Below, one piece after another: positions 1 to 7,236 of a stretch of 22,839 bases of DNA (positions within the stretch are counted from its first letter, which is position 1; every line of letters starts with the position of its first letter). A program made the translations under genes and the position numbers. Origin of the DNA: Acidithiobacillus ferruginosus (GTDB lineage Bacteria; Pseudomonadota; Gammaproteobacteria; Acidithiobacillales; Acidithiobacillaceae). The notes below the pieces were generated by a model. The model was not told the DNA's origin, did no database searches, and saw only the letters and a list, made by a program, of their open reading frames with translations. The DNA lies in contig NZ_JABBDR010000210.1 of NCBI RefSeq assembly GCF_018854495.1, forward strand, positions 1-22,839, in the 5' to 3' direction.

Positions 1-320
1 AGGGAGCGCCGGAAGCGGCTGCCCAACGGGGGCAACCCAATCCCGCCGACACTGGTCCAGGTAAAGTCCTCCGACCAGTGCAGCGCGTTGTCGCCGTGGC
101 GGCAGCGTTGACAGTGAATGCAGCGCGCAAAGTCCACGGCCACTCCTGCAGCGACCGCCTGTAAGGCGCCGGTTGGGCAACCCTGCGCCAGTGCCTCGGC
201 ATTGACCACTTGGCTCGCCTGCGGTCGTCCTGGCGTGACGCCCGGCGTCTGTTCTTCCGTTGCGGGCCAAGGTGTCGTTTGAATGCCGCGTTTTAATCCG
301 TAATAAGGCCAGAAGCTCAT
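1..320 (-). CDS. HyfH-HyfI-type fusion subunit of second Ehr module (partial, C-terminus beyond window)
   Basis: The first 106 codons of a protein that runs off the left edge. It starts at ATG 320, which shares a base with the stop of the large-subunit gene (TGATG). It aligns in layout with the ferredoxin half of the HyfH-HyfI fusion at 9185-9979: a W-rich start, then a ferredoxin region with CPTGAL at residues 48-53 and CIHCQRC at residues 67-73. Of the eight cysteines of a 2[4Fe-4S] ferredoxin only four remain (C48, C67, C70, C73); the last position is Asp77. Those four are the set that binds one of the two clusters, so one cluster site looks intact and the other lost. The NuoB-like half, if present, lies outside the window. 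Expected role (inference): electron-transfer subunit on the cytoplasmic face of the complex. Confidence 0.8.
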   Translation of the reverse strand, partial: MSFWPYYGLKRGIQTTPWPATEEQTPGVTPGRPQASQVVNAEALAQGCPTGALQAVAAGVAVDFARCIHCQRCRHGDNALHWSEDFTWTSVGGIGLPPLGSRFRRS

Positions 321-1897
321 CAGCGATCATTCTCCGCCACGGAAAGGCCCCAGGTGGCCAGGATGATGGGGAAGTCCTGAAAGGCTGCACCCTCTACCGC
401 CCGCTCAAAAGCATGCCAGTTGCGGAAGCCAGGGGTTCCGAGGCGCAGGCGCAGCACCTGGCCATCGGCAGCGCAGCGCAGCCAGTGGAAGGTTGCTCCA
501 GAGGGTGCCTCTACCCAGGCGAGGGCATGACCTTCCCGAAGGGGGCAGGCAATTCGCACCGGGCCGGTCGGCACGTCCTGAAGTGCCTGGAGGATCAAGG
601 CAGTGCTGATCCGGCTCTCGGCAAAAAGGACCCGCAGCCGGGCATAACCATCTCCCTCCTGCTCCACCGGGATGTCCATGGGCAGTGTCTGGTAGTTGCC
701 GTACGGCAGGGTACGACGCAGGTCGATGACCCGTCCCGAAGCACGGGCGATGGGACCGACCACGCCATAGGTGTGGGCAAGCTCCGGGCTCAGGGCGCCC
801 ATTTCCTCAATACGGTCGAGAAAACTGGAGCTGTTTTCCAGCAGACGCTCCAGTTCTCGCATGCGCCCATTCAGCGTCGGCAGGGTCTCGGCCAATAGGG
901 TGAGCTGCGCAGGGTCCAGATCAAAGTTCAAGCCACCAAGCGTCAGCAAACCGAAGAAATAACGATGTCCGCAAAGCCGCGCGCTGAGCCGCAACAGGTC
1001 TTCGACAATTTCCTGGGCCATGGCCTTGGCCACGGACAGTGCCGTGGAGCCGGCGATTTCCGCAATATTGGCTGCGTGATGACGGATGCGTTCCAGTTCC
1101 GCGATAATCAGGCGCAGGCTCTGGGCGCGGGCGGGCACCGTGCAATCGCCTATTCGCTCTGCTGCCTGACAATAGGCCCAGGCGTGGGCGAAAGCGGAAG
1201 CCCCGGCAAAGCGTTCGGCCAGCAGCAAGGCGCGATCCGCCGTCTGCCCTTCGGCAATCTTCTCGACGCCCCGGTATTTGTAAAAGAGGCGAGTGTGCAG
1301 ATAGCGAATCTGCTCGCCCGGGGTCTCCAGCAGCCACAGGCCGGATTCGTTGAAATCCCCCCAGACCGGACCGATGGGGAAGAGGATGGAGCCCTCCTCC
1401 TGGAGAATTTTCGGCGGCACCCAGTTTGCTCCGGAGCCATGCACGTCGGGCCGTCGACGACCATCGAAACGGTGTCGCATGGGGTCGAGGCCCTCCGGCC
1501 AGTCGTCGTCATGCAGTACAAAATCGCCGAGGAAGGGATGCCCGCTGAAACGCAGGCCGTATAAATCCCAGGCCTCGCGCTCGTGCCAGTCAGCGGCGTG
1601 GACGGTGTCACTGATGGCGGGCAATTCCTCCCCCGGACGTACTAGAATTTTCAGTTCGATCAGGCAACCGTCTTCCGGCAGATAGAAAAGATAATGCACG
1701 GCGAGGGGGGCTTCCGCTGAGGTCTCTTCCACCAGCAGGGTGACAAACTCCGCCCGCCAGTGGTTGACCAGTGCAGTGGTCAGGGTGACGAGTTGATCGG
1801 CCTTACAGCCGAGTTGCAGCCAGCCTGCATAAATCTCGCGTACCGTGACGTCCGTCTGCTGCTGCAACCAGTCACTGATTTTCGCACCGGCCGTCAT
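320..1897 (-). CDS. HyfG/HycE-like large subunit without NiFe ligands, second Ehr module
   Basis: A 525-aa protein with the NuoC-NuoD fusion layout of HycE/HyfG. The NuoC-like part carries WHEREAWDLYGLRFSGHP (residues 104-121), and the NuoD/NiFe-type large-subunit domain follows from about residue 170. The usual first nickel motif RxCGxCxxxH is present as a scaffold, R229-F-A231-G-A-S234-A-F-A-H238, but both cysteines are replaced (Ala231, Ser234). The C-terminus (WGLSVAENDR) has no DPCxxC motif and no cysteine at all. It therefore cannot hold a normal NiFe centre; the family-level match is to energy-converting hydrogenase-related (Ehr) proteins and complex I NuoCD. Start 1897 overlaps the preceding hyfF2 stop (ATGA) and its own stop overlaps hyfHI2, indicating translational coupling. 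What redox reaction, if any, it carries out is unknown. Confidence 0.87.
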   Translation of the reverse strand: MTAGAKISDWLQQQTDVTVREIYAGWLQLGCKADQLVTLTTALVNHWRAEFVTLLVEETSAEAPLAVHYLFYLPEDGCLIELKILVRPGEELPAISDTVHAADWHEREAWDLYGLRFSGHPFLGDFVLHDDDWPEGLDPMRHRFDGRRRPDVHGSGANWVPPKILQEEGSILFPIGPVWGDFNESGLWLLETPGEQIRYLHTRLFYKYRGVEKIAEGQTADRALLLAERFAGASAFAHAWAYCQAAERIGDCTVPARAQSLRLIIAELERIRHHAANIAEIAGSTALSVAKAMAQEIVEDLLRLSARLCGHRYFFGLLTLGGLNFDLDPAQLTLLAETLPTLNGRMRELERLLENSSSFLDRIEEMGALSPELAHTYGVVGPIARASGRVIDLRRTLPYGNYQTLPMDIPVEQEGDGYARLRVLFAESRISTALILQALQDVPTGPVRIACPLREGHALAWVEAPSGATFHWLRCAADGQVLRLRLGTPGFRNWHAFERAVEGAAFQDFPIILATWGLSVAENDR

Positions 1898-3375
1898 CCG
1901 TGGACCTCCAGCAGGTATGCCGCCTGGTGTACCAGATGGGCGAGGGGCGGTGGCAGATAAAAGCCGAAAATAAAGACCGGAATAATGGCCATGGCCATGG
2001 CCGCCAGGCTAGTACGCGGCAGGCGCACCTTAGGCAGCGGTCGGCCATCGGCTGCGGTGGCGGGCTCCCCGAAGGCGATGCGCGAGGCTTGGTAGGCCAG
2101 GGCGATGAAGGCCAGCACGATGAAGGCGGTGAGCAAACCGGTGGGCAGATACTGGCCGGTGCGGAAACCCGTGTAGAGAATCTCGAACTCCGACAGAAAG
2201 AGCGCGAAGGGTGGCGCCCCGGCAATGGCCAGGGTACCGATCACCAGAGCCCAGCCCACTGCGGGTGCGCGACTGATGAGGCCGCGCACCTTGGCGATTT
2301 CCTGCGTGCCGAAGACGATCCCCGCCAGTCCCGCCGCATAAAAGCACAGCGACTTGGTAAAGCCGTGGGCGAAGAGCTGATAGACCGTGCCCTGCTCGTG
2401 GACGGCGGCGCCGATGCCACAGGCGGTCAGAATGATCCCCATGTGCTCGATGGTGGAGTAGGCAAACATCCGCTTGAAATCATGGACCTGCAAAAGCATG
2501 AAGGCGGCGCTGCCGACGGTGATGAGTCCTGCCGCCATATACCAGGCCGCCGGATCATGAACGCCGGAGTTGGATGCCAGCACCGGATAGATGCGCAAGA
2601 GCATGTAGAGGGCAGCACTGGTCTCGACGCCGGAGAGCACGGCACAGACCGAAGCCGGAGCCTGGCTGTGGGCATCGGGCAGCCAGGTATGCATGGGCAC
2701 CAGCCCGGTTTTGGCGCCGAAGCCGATCAGCCAGAGGACAAAAGCGAGGAGCAACAGGGGCGCGGGTATTTGCGGAGCCGCCTTCAGCAGTCCGTCCCAG
2801 GTAGGCGGTTGGTCGATGGCGTGGGTGCCGTAATAGAGCATCAGCACGCCGAGCAACGCGATCATCGCCCCCATACTGGTCAAGACCACGTATTTCCATG
2901 CCGCTTCCAGCGCTTCGGCACGGTCCTCATAAGCCACCAGAAAGGCCGAGAATACCGTGGTCAGCTCAATGGCAATCCACATCAGAGCAAGGTTGGCGAC
3001 CAGCGGCACGGCTAAAATCACCAGCGCGAAGATGTTCATCAGGGGGAAATATTCCCGGTAACGAGGCGGCGTTCCTGCGGGATGTTCCTGACGGCGTGCC
3101 CGGAGATAACCAATGGCATAGAGGGATGAGGTAAAATAAACGAAGCTCACCGGCAGCAAATAGAGCGCCCCGAGGGCATCCAGCGCAAAGAGACCATCCG
3201 TTCCGGTCAGCAGGCCGTGGCTTTCCACTTGTAGCGCCGCCAGTATGGCGAGTATCAGAGTGATTGCCGCCGCCAGCAGGGTCATATAGGGTGCGGCCCG
3301 CCGATTCAATAGGGCGAGCAGCGCCCCGACGAAGGGCATGAGCAGGATGAGTGCCGGTAGCCAGCTAGCGTTCAT
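1894..3375 (-). CDS. HyfF-like proton-pumping membrane subunit (NuoL/M/N family), second module
   Basis: A 493-aa, strongly hydrophobic protein of the antiporter-like NuoL/M/N family, closest in style to HyfF. The family's key charged residues are visible: Glu137 in WIAIELTT (TM5-type glutamate), Lys222 in GFGAKTGL (TM7-type lysine), and His229 and His236 in PMHTWLPDAH. These residues are used for proton translocation in complex I and related enzymes, so the subunit probably pumps protons or another cation when the complex turns over. It lies between hyfE2, whose end it overlaps by 11 bp, and hyfG2. HyfF1 at 11479 has Asp where this protein has the TM5 Glu. Length is close to E. coli HyfF (about 526 aa) and no truncation is seen. 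Confidence 0.88.
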   Translation of the reverse strand: MNASWLPALILLMPFVGALLALLNRRAAPYMTLLAAAITLILAILAALQVESHGLLTGTDGLFALDALGALYLLPVSFVYFTSSLYAIGYLRARRQEHPAGTPPRYREYFPLMNIFALVILAVPLVANLALMWIAIELTTVFSAFLVAYEDRAEALEAAWKYVVLTSMGAMIALLGVLMLYYGTHAIDQPPTWDGLLKAAPQIPAPLLLLAFVLWLIGFGAKTGLVPMHTWLPDAHSQAPASVCAVLSGVETSAALYMLLRIYPVLASNSGVHDPAAWYMAAGLITVGSAAFMLLQVHDFKRMFAYSTIEHMGIILTACGIGAAVHEQGTVYQLFAHGFTKSLCFYAAGLAGIVFGTQEIAKVRGLISRAPAVGWALVIGTLAIAGAPPFALFLSEFEILYTGFRTGQYLPTGLLTAFIVLAFIALAYQASRIAFGEPATAADGRPLPKVRLPRTSLAAMAMAIIPVFIFGFYLPPPLAHLVHQAAYLLEVHG

Positions 3376-4045
3376 GGAGTGTATCCATGCCGCCCACCCG
3401 CGTGGTGCCGGTCACCCGGCGGATACTGCGAATCAGCAGGCCGATGACCAGCGCGACAATCGGTACGTCCACCGCCGCAGCAATCTCGGCAATGACCGTC
3501 AGATTGTGGACGATGGCGATGGAGCCGAAGAAAGCCCCGTTTTCCATGATCAGGAGACCCATCAACTGGGCGACACTTTCCCGGCGCAGGGCGACGGTAA
3601 AGGCGCCCCAGAGCACCATGATCAGGCCGGTGGGCAAATTTAGCAGCGCAAACGGTGTGCCATGGAGGATTGGCAGTACCGGCGCCACCGCGAACCAGCC
3701 CACCAGCGCGAGTATCGCCGCCACCAGTACCGAGGCCGAAATGCTCAGAGCCTGATCCACTTCGCGCCGCCCATAGATTTCCTCTCCGGCAGCCCAGCGC
3801 AGTACCAGCGGCACCGCGATGACCTTGGTGCTGAAGGTGATCAGCGCCACCCAGAGCAGATTGATGGCCTGCAAAGCATCGGCCAGCACCAGTGCCGAGG
3901 CCGTCAGCGCGACGGATTGCCACATGAAAAAGCGCAGGGACCCCAGCATCTGCCGGGATACCATTACCCCGAGACCGAGCACGACGAAGAGGGCGGCGAT
4001 GGAGCCGTCCAGGCTGAAGGCGAGGGGGCTCACGGTGGTATTCAT
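3365..4045 (-). CDS. HyfE-like membrane subunit, second module
   Basis: A 226-aa hydrophobic protein resembling HyfE (hydrogenase-4 component E; its C-terminal half is NuoK-like). The open frame extends upstream to 4087, but I place the start at ATG 4045 (MNTTVSPL). That ATG shares a base with the hyfC2 stop (TGATG), the junction style used throughout this operon, and it removes a short non-hydrophobic leader. The C-terminal part has the family-like stretch LLIMENGAFF (a conserved membrane glutamate), matching LLVIENGIFL in HyfE1. It is expected to form part of the membrane arm with HyfC2 and HyfF2. The 3' end overlaps hyfF2 by 11 bp. Confidence 0.82.
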   Translation of the reverse strand: MNTTVSPLAFSLDGSIAALFVVLGLGVMVSRQMLGSLRFFMWQSVALTASALVLADALQAINLLWVALITFSTKVIAVPLVLRWAAGEEIYGRREVDQALSISASVLVAAILALVGWFAVAPVLPILHGTPFALLNLPTGLIMVLWGAFTVALRRESVAQLMGLLIMENGAFFGSIAIVHNLTVIAEIAAAVDVPIVALVIGLLIRSIRRVTGTTRVGGMDTLHER

Positions 4046-5007
4046 CAGCCAAGCCCCACCAGCCGCACGCTGACCGCGAAGAGGCAAATCACAAAGGCCA
4101 CTGCGAGAAACTCGGAGATCCGGAAGAGCCGTAGTTTAGCGAGGGTGGTTTCGATGAGGGCGAGGACCATCACAAAAACCAGCAGTTTGAGGAGTACCAG
4201 ACCCACTGCCGCGAGAATGGCCGTCCACTGTGTGTGTTGCGCAAGGCCCCACGGCGTCACCAGCACATTGACTAAGACCAGGGCCAGCACCATCAGTTTG
4301 GTTGTCCCGCCCCATTTCATCAGCGCCGCGCTGGTACCCGAATATTCTAGCCCTTTGGAGTGGCCGATCATGGCGATTTCCACCTTGCCTGCGGCGCTAT
4401 CCACCGGAATGCGGCCCTCATCCGCGAGAATGAGCAGGAAAAAGGCGAGAATCACCAGCAAATGCGAGGGTTGCAGCATGCTGCCCCACGATGCCCCCCA
4501 AGTGGCATTCACGAAATAGGGGATGGTGCTGTTCGCCACATAGGACACGCTGAAAAACACCATGATGAACACCGGTTCGGCCAGAAAACCGACCATGTGG
4601 GTGCGGCTGGCGCCCACTGCGGCGTAGACATTGCCCGTGTCCATGCCTGCCAGCGCGACAAAAAACCCGGAAACAGCCATCAGAAAGCCCACCGCGACCA
4701 TATCCCCCATGAAGGCAAAAAAGAGGGGGTAGGCAGTCAGCGCCGGAATCAGCAGCACCACAAACATCGGCATGACAAAAGCGACAATCGGCGCGAAACG
4801 GAATACCCAGGTGGACTCCTCGGAGATGACTTCATCTTTGCCGAATAGCTTCCAGATATCCCGGTAGGTCTGCCAGATGCTGGGTCCGCGTTTGCCCTGA
4901 ATGATTTCTTCCAGGCGATGCAAAACGCCTTCGACCAAGGGCGCGAAAATCAGCAAAAAAGCGACCTGCGCGAGGTTTAATGCGAAATGTGTCCACAGGG
5001 CTGTCAT
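4045..5007 (-). CDS. HyfC/HycD-like membrane anchor subunit (NuoH family), second module
   Basis: A 320-aa multi-spanning protein of the NuoH/HycD/HyfC family, which links the hydrophilic redox arm to the membrane arm. Family-like features are the N-terminal loop ending in QGKRGPSIWQTYRDIWKLF, the acidic loop DEGRIPVD and the GLEYSG segment. The open frame starts at 5070, but the hydrophobic N-terminus and the position 16 bp after the upstream stop favour ATG 5007 (MTALWTHF). Only a weak Shine-Dalgarno-like AGGCGG is seen before it. HyfC1 at 13634-14575 has the same architecture but is clearly diverged, so the two are not a recent duplication. Confidence 0.86.
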   Translation of the reverse strand: MTALWTHFALNLAQVAFLLIFAPLVEGVLHRLEEIIQGKRGPSIWQTYRDIWKLFGKDEVISEESTWVFRFAPIVAFVMPMFVVLLIPALTAYPLFFAFMGDMVAVGFLMAVSGFFVALAGMDTGNVYAAVGASRTHMVGFLAEPVFIMVFFSVSYVANSTIPYFVNATWGASWGSMLQPSHLLVILAFFLLILADEGRIPVDSAAGKVEIAMIGHSKGLEYSGTSAALMKWGGTTKLMVLALVLVNVLVTPWGLAQHTQWTAILAAVGLVLLKLLVFVMVLALIETTLAKLRLFRISEFLAVAFVICLFAVSVRLVGLG

Positions 5008-5023
5008 GGGTGCCGCCTGCAGA

Positions 5024-5548
5024 TCATGAGAAACCCACCTTGTAGCCCAGCACCGCCAGCACATCGCCAATGCCCATCAGTCCCAGCGCCCATTTCCAGC
5101 GTGCGCCTTGTACCCAGTAACCGAGCACCAGACCCACCGTCATCAGGGTGAGATTGGCAGCAAAAAGTGGCAGATAAATCCACCGCGGAAAGAGTACGGC
5201 CAGCGTCAGTGGTATCGCCGCGCCGCCGAAACTGCTGGTGGTGGCGAGGCTCGCCATAAACCAGGAATTACGCAGGGTTTGCAGGCCCAGGTCGCTTTTT
5301 TGCAGCGCATGGGCAGAAGCCATATTCAGCTGCTTCGCCATCCTGACCAGATCGCTGCGTAGTCCCGCATATTCCGCCATCCATAAGGGCAAAAAGCCCG
5401 ATGCCGAGGTGATGATGCCAATGCGAAAGGCCTGCCAGACATCGATGCCGCCCGTCATCATCTTCTGGCTGGCCAGCACCAGCGCCGTGCAGGTTCCGTC
5501 GGCGAGACCGAGTACTATGGGGAATATCTCCCGGCGCGATATTTTCAT
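5024..5548 (-). CDS. VIT1/CCC1-like small integral membrane protein
   Basis: A 174-aa hydrophobic protein. The first helix carries GLADGTCTALVLASQ, reminiscent of the G-x-x-DG helix of VIT1/CCC1 iron/manganese transporters. The loop after the second helix (MAEYAGLRSDLVRMAKQLN) resembles the charged VIT loop that begins with Glu, and FGGAAIPL resembles the third-helix motif. About five membrane segments can be seen. By family knowledge a divalent-metal transport role is possible, but the match is from pattern only. Start 5548 overlaps the DUF211 stop (ATGA), so the two are probably translationally coupled and may act together. It sits directly before hyfC2. Confidence 0.55.
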   Translation of the reverse strand: MKISRREIFPIVLGLADGTCTALVLASQKMMTGGIDVWQAFRIGIITSASGFLPLWMAEYAGLRSDLVRMAKQLNMASAHALQKSDLGLQTLRNSWFMASLATTSSFGGAAIPLTLAVLFPRWIYLPLFAANLTLMTVGLVLGYWVQGARWKWALGLMGIGDVLAVLGYKVGFS

Positions 5549-5832
5549 TTGCTGGCCCGTCGCCGGTAATCGACCATGCGATCACCGACGACAATTTCCT
5601 CGACACCATGCACGGCAGCACCACTTTTTTCGATGGCCGCAAGCAATCCGATATAATCGATATTGTCACCTTCCACATTGATCAGTGTGCCGACCGTTTC
5701 CTGATCGACTTCTTCCACCGAAATATTAAAACCCTCCACACCGCTGACTTTTTCGATGGCCGCGGCAATATCGAACAAACTGGGCTGAGCAAAAGCCTTA
5801 TCGACATCCAGTACAAGCCTTCTGATACGCAT
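5545..5832 (-). CDS. DUF211 family protein
   Basis: A 95-aa soluble protein with the DUF211 signature: it opens MRIRRLVLDV, then has an alpha/beta core with GVEGFNISVEEVD (31-43) and GDNIDY (55-60), and ends HGVEEIVVGDRMVDY (75-89). The frame is open to 5895, but ATG 5832 gives the family N-terminus and is preceded by AGGGAG. DUF211 proteins are small ferredoxin-like-fold proteins known mostly from archaea, with no settled function. Overlap with the VIT-like gene suggests a regulatory or metal-related partnership (inference). Confidence 0.8.
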   Translation of the reverse strand: MRIRRLVLDVDKAFAQPSLFDIAAAIEKVSGVEGFNISVEEVDQETVGTLINVEGDNIDYIGLLAAIEKSGAAVHGVEEIVVGDRMVDYRRRASK

Positions 5833-5855
5833 TTTATAAAGTGCTCCCTGTGATT

Positions 5856-6125
5856 CTAATGTAGCTGTCCCATGCGGACGGCACGTACCACCCACTCAAT
5901 ATCTTCGACAATATTTTCAGGTTCACAAGGTGCCCGATAATGACCAATCAACAGGCAGGGTCCAGCAGGGCCTGGGCCGGACAGCACGGAATCCTTCAAA
6001 GGCACAACATGGGCTGATCCGTTGTGGCATATCCACAGCGCTACGCCGATACGCGGGTATTCACCGGTTTTACGGACGACGCGCTCTGCCAGTGCATCCA
6101 CTGACTGTTTAAGTCGAATGACCAT
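5856..6125 (-). CDS. Small protein of unknown function (89 aa)
   Basis: I do not recognise this protein. The start is taken as ATG 6125 (MVIRLKQSVD), which overlaps the end of the zinc-ribbon gene by 17 bp. The longer open frame to 6281 lies wholly inside that gene. The product has an amphipathic N-terminus, a central WICHNGSAHVVPLKD stretch, a GPGPAGPC turn and an acidic C-terminal helix (EPENIVEDIEWVV). It has two further cysteines, no membrane segment and no signal peptide. The conserved gene spacing and codon use fit a real gene of the operon. Confidence 0.6.
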   Translation of the reverse strand: MVIRLKQSVDALAERVVRKTGEYPRIGVALWICHNGSAHVVPLKDSVLSGPGPAGPCLLIGHYRAPCEPENIVEDIEWVVRAVRMGQLH

Positions 6126-6519
6126 AGTGATCTGTTTCCTTCTTTGCCAGCAGTTCTCCTGCAGCAACGCGTATTGCATGGGCTTCATGTTGCTGTAATT
6201 GCCGTAAGGCAGCGGTTTTCTCGGCGCCGTCCGGTAATTTTGCGATGGCCTCGACAACGGCCATTCCCTGCACCACATCAATAGGCCAGTTCATGGCGCA
6301 TTCCGCCAACGACCCTGCGGCAGCTTCCCGGCCATGATTCTGTAGGCTGAGAATAGCCCCCATCCGTACTTCGGAATGGGGGTTTTTCAGCGCCCGGATC
6401 AAGCGGTCGTAATATGGCGTGTGGCGTTCCCAGTCCTCAATATTCCGCCCGCAGGCCGGACAAATGATCGCACCAATGGAAATCTCCGCATAACAGAGTG
6501 GGCAGTAATGATGGTTCAT
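6109..6519 (-). CDS. Zinc-ribbon protein with HEAT-like helical repeats
   Basis: A 136-aa protein. The N-terminal zinc ribbon has two CxxC pairs (CPLC at residues 6-9 and CPAC at 20-23). It is followed by helical pairs that look like HEAT/PBS-lyase-type repeats (LIRALKNPHSEVRMGAILSL, then a second and third less regular unit to about residue 125). Such proteins usually act as scaffolds; the function here is unknown. ATG 6519 overlaps the DUF190 stop (ATGA) and is preferred over an in-frame ATG 12 bp upstream. Confidence 0.65.
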   Translation of the reverse strand: MNHHYCPLCYAEISIGAIICPACGRNIEDWERHTPYYDRLIRALKNPHSEVRMGAILSLQNHGREAAAGSLAECAMNWPIDVVQGMAVVEAIAKLPDGAEKTAALRQLQQHEAHAIRVAAGELLAKKETDHYGHST

Positions 6520-6833
6520 TCGCAACCGCAATCGGCTTGCCAGCGCAGAATATGGCCCGGTGGCACCATTTCCTGCAGGTGCGGCATCACGGCATCCACT
6601 GTCTCTGGCTCATCAAAAAACTCCAGTACCAGCGGCAAATGCACATTGAGGCGCAGAACATCGTCGGCATGCACTACCCCTTTGCTGCCAAAGCCCGCGA
6701 TACCGCGAAAGGCGGTAACGCCATGCACCTTGTACTGATCGTGGAGCATGCGGAAGATTTCCTCCATGAGATTATGCCCGTCATGTTTATCGCCTTCTTT
6801 AATATAAATACGCACTACAGATACCGTAGTCAT
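6516..6833 (-). CDS. DUF190 family protein (PII-like fold)
   Basis: A 105-aa protein with the DUF190 pattern: an N-terminal RIYIKEGDKHDGHNLMEEIF strand-helix, the conserved RGIAGFGSKG (43-52), H55, and LPLVLEFFDEPETVDAVMP (66-84). DUF190 proteins have a PII-like ferredoxin fold and are commonly encoded beside crcB, as here (10 bp apart), so a role linked to fluoride or ion sensing is likely by context. ATG 6833 is preceded by GAGAGGTG. Confidence 0.85.
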   Translation of the reverse strand: MTTVSVVRIYIKEGDKHDGHNLMEEIFRMLHDQYKVHGVTAFRGIAGFGSKGVVHADDVLRLNVHLPLVLEFFDEPETVDAVMPHLQEMVPPGHILRWQADCGCE

Positions 6834-6843
6834 GCTTCACCTC

Positions 6844-7221
6844 TCAGATGCTGCGGGAAACCCAGGCCCCGACAAAAGCGGCACCGACGCACAGAAACAG
6901 CGATGTAAACATATAGAGCAGGCCCTTGATGGCCTCGCCATTCTCAAAAAGCACCAGCGTTTCGAGGGAGAATGTCGAAAAGGTGGTGTAAGCACCCAGT
7001 CCGCCGGTGAGTATTCCGGTGCGTAATTCAGGGCTTACCGAAATACGTTCCAAGGTCTCAAAAAACAGGAAGCCCATGATAAAACAGCCCAGCACATTAA
7101 TGCTCAGGGTTGCCCAGGGAAAACCGCGGCCGAACACCGTCTGCACCAGCAAGGTCTGTCCATAACGCGCCCAGGCGCCGAGTACGGCGAACAGGGCAAT
7201 GAAGCCGAAAGTGGCGAACAT
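6844..7221 (-). CDS. crcB: CrcB/Fluc fluoride channel
   Basis: A 125-aa, four-helix membrane protein with the Fluc family hallmarks: GAWARY (15-20), the pore asparagine Asn42 in INVLG, and the phenylalanine box TTFSTF (79-84; Phe81 and Phe84). The family works as a dual-topology dimer that exports fluoride. A good ribosome site (AAGGAG, 6 nt before ATG 7221) is present. It is unusual to find it inside a hydrogenase-like operon rather than behind a fluoride riboswitch. Fluoride export matters most in acid, where HF enters cells freely, which fits an acidophile. Confidence 0.92.
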   Translation of the reverse strand: MFATFGFIALFAVLGAWARYGQTLLVQTVFGRGFPWATLSINVLGCFIMGFLFFETLERISVSPELRTGILTGGLGAYTTFSTFSLETLVLFENGEAIKGLLYMFTSLFLCVGAAFVGAWVSRSI

Positions 7222-7236
7222 CTTTACTCCTTCACA

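Noticed and set aside
260..4848. Plus-strand open frames across the hyf module 2 genes, for example 965-1564, 1900-3015 and 3662-4519
   Set aside because: They are antisense shadows of well-supported minus-strand genes in GC-rich DNA, with low-complexity, His/Arg/Gln-rich products and no family resemblance.
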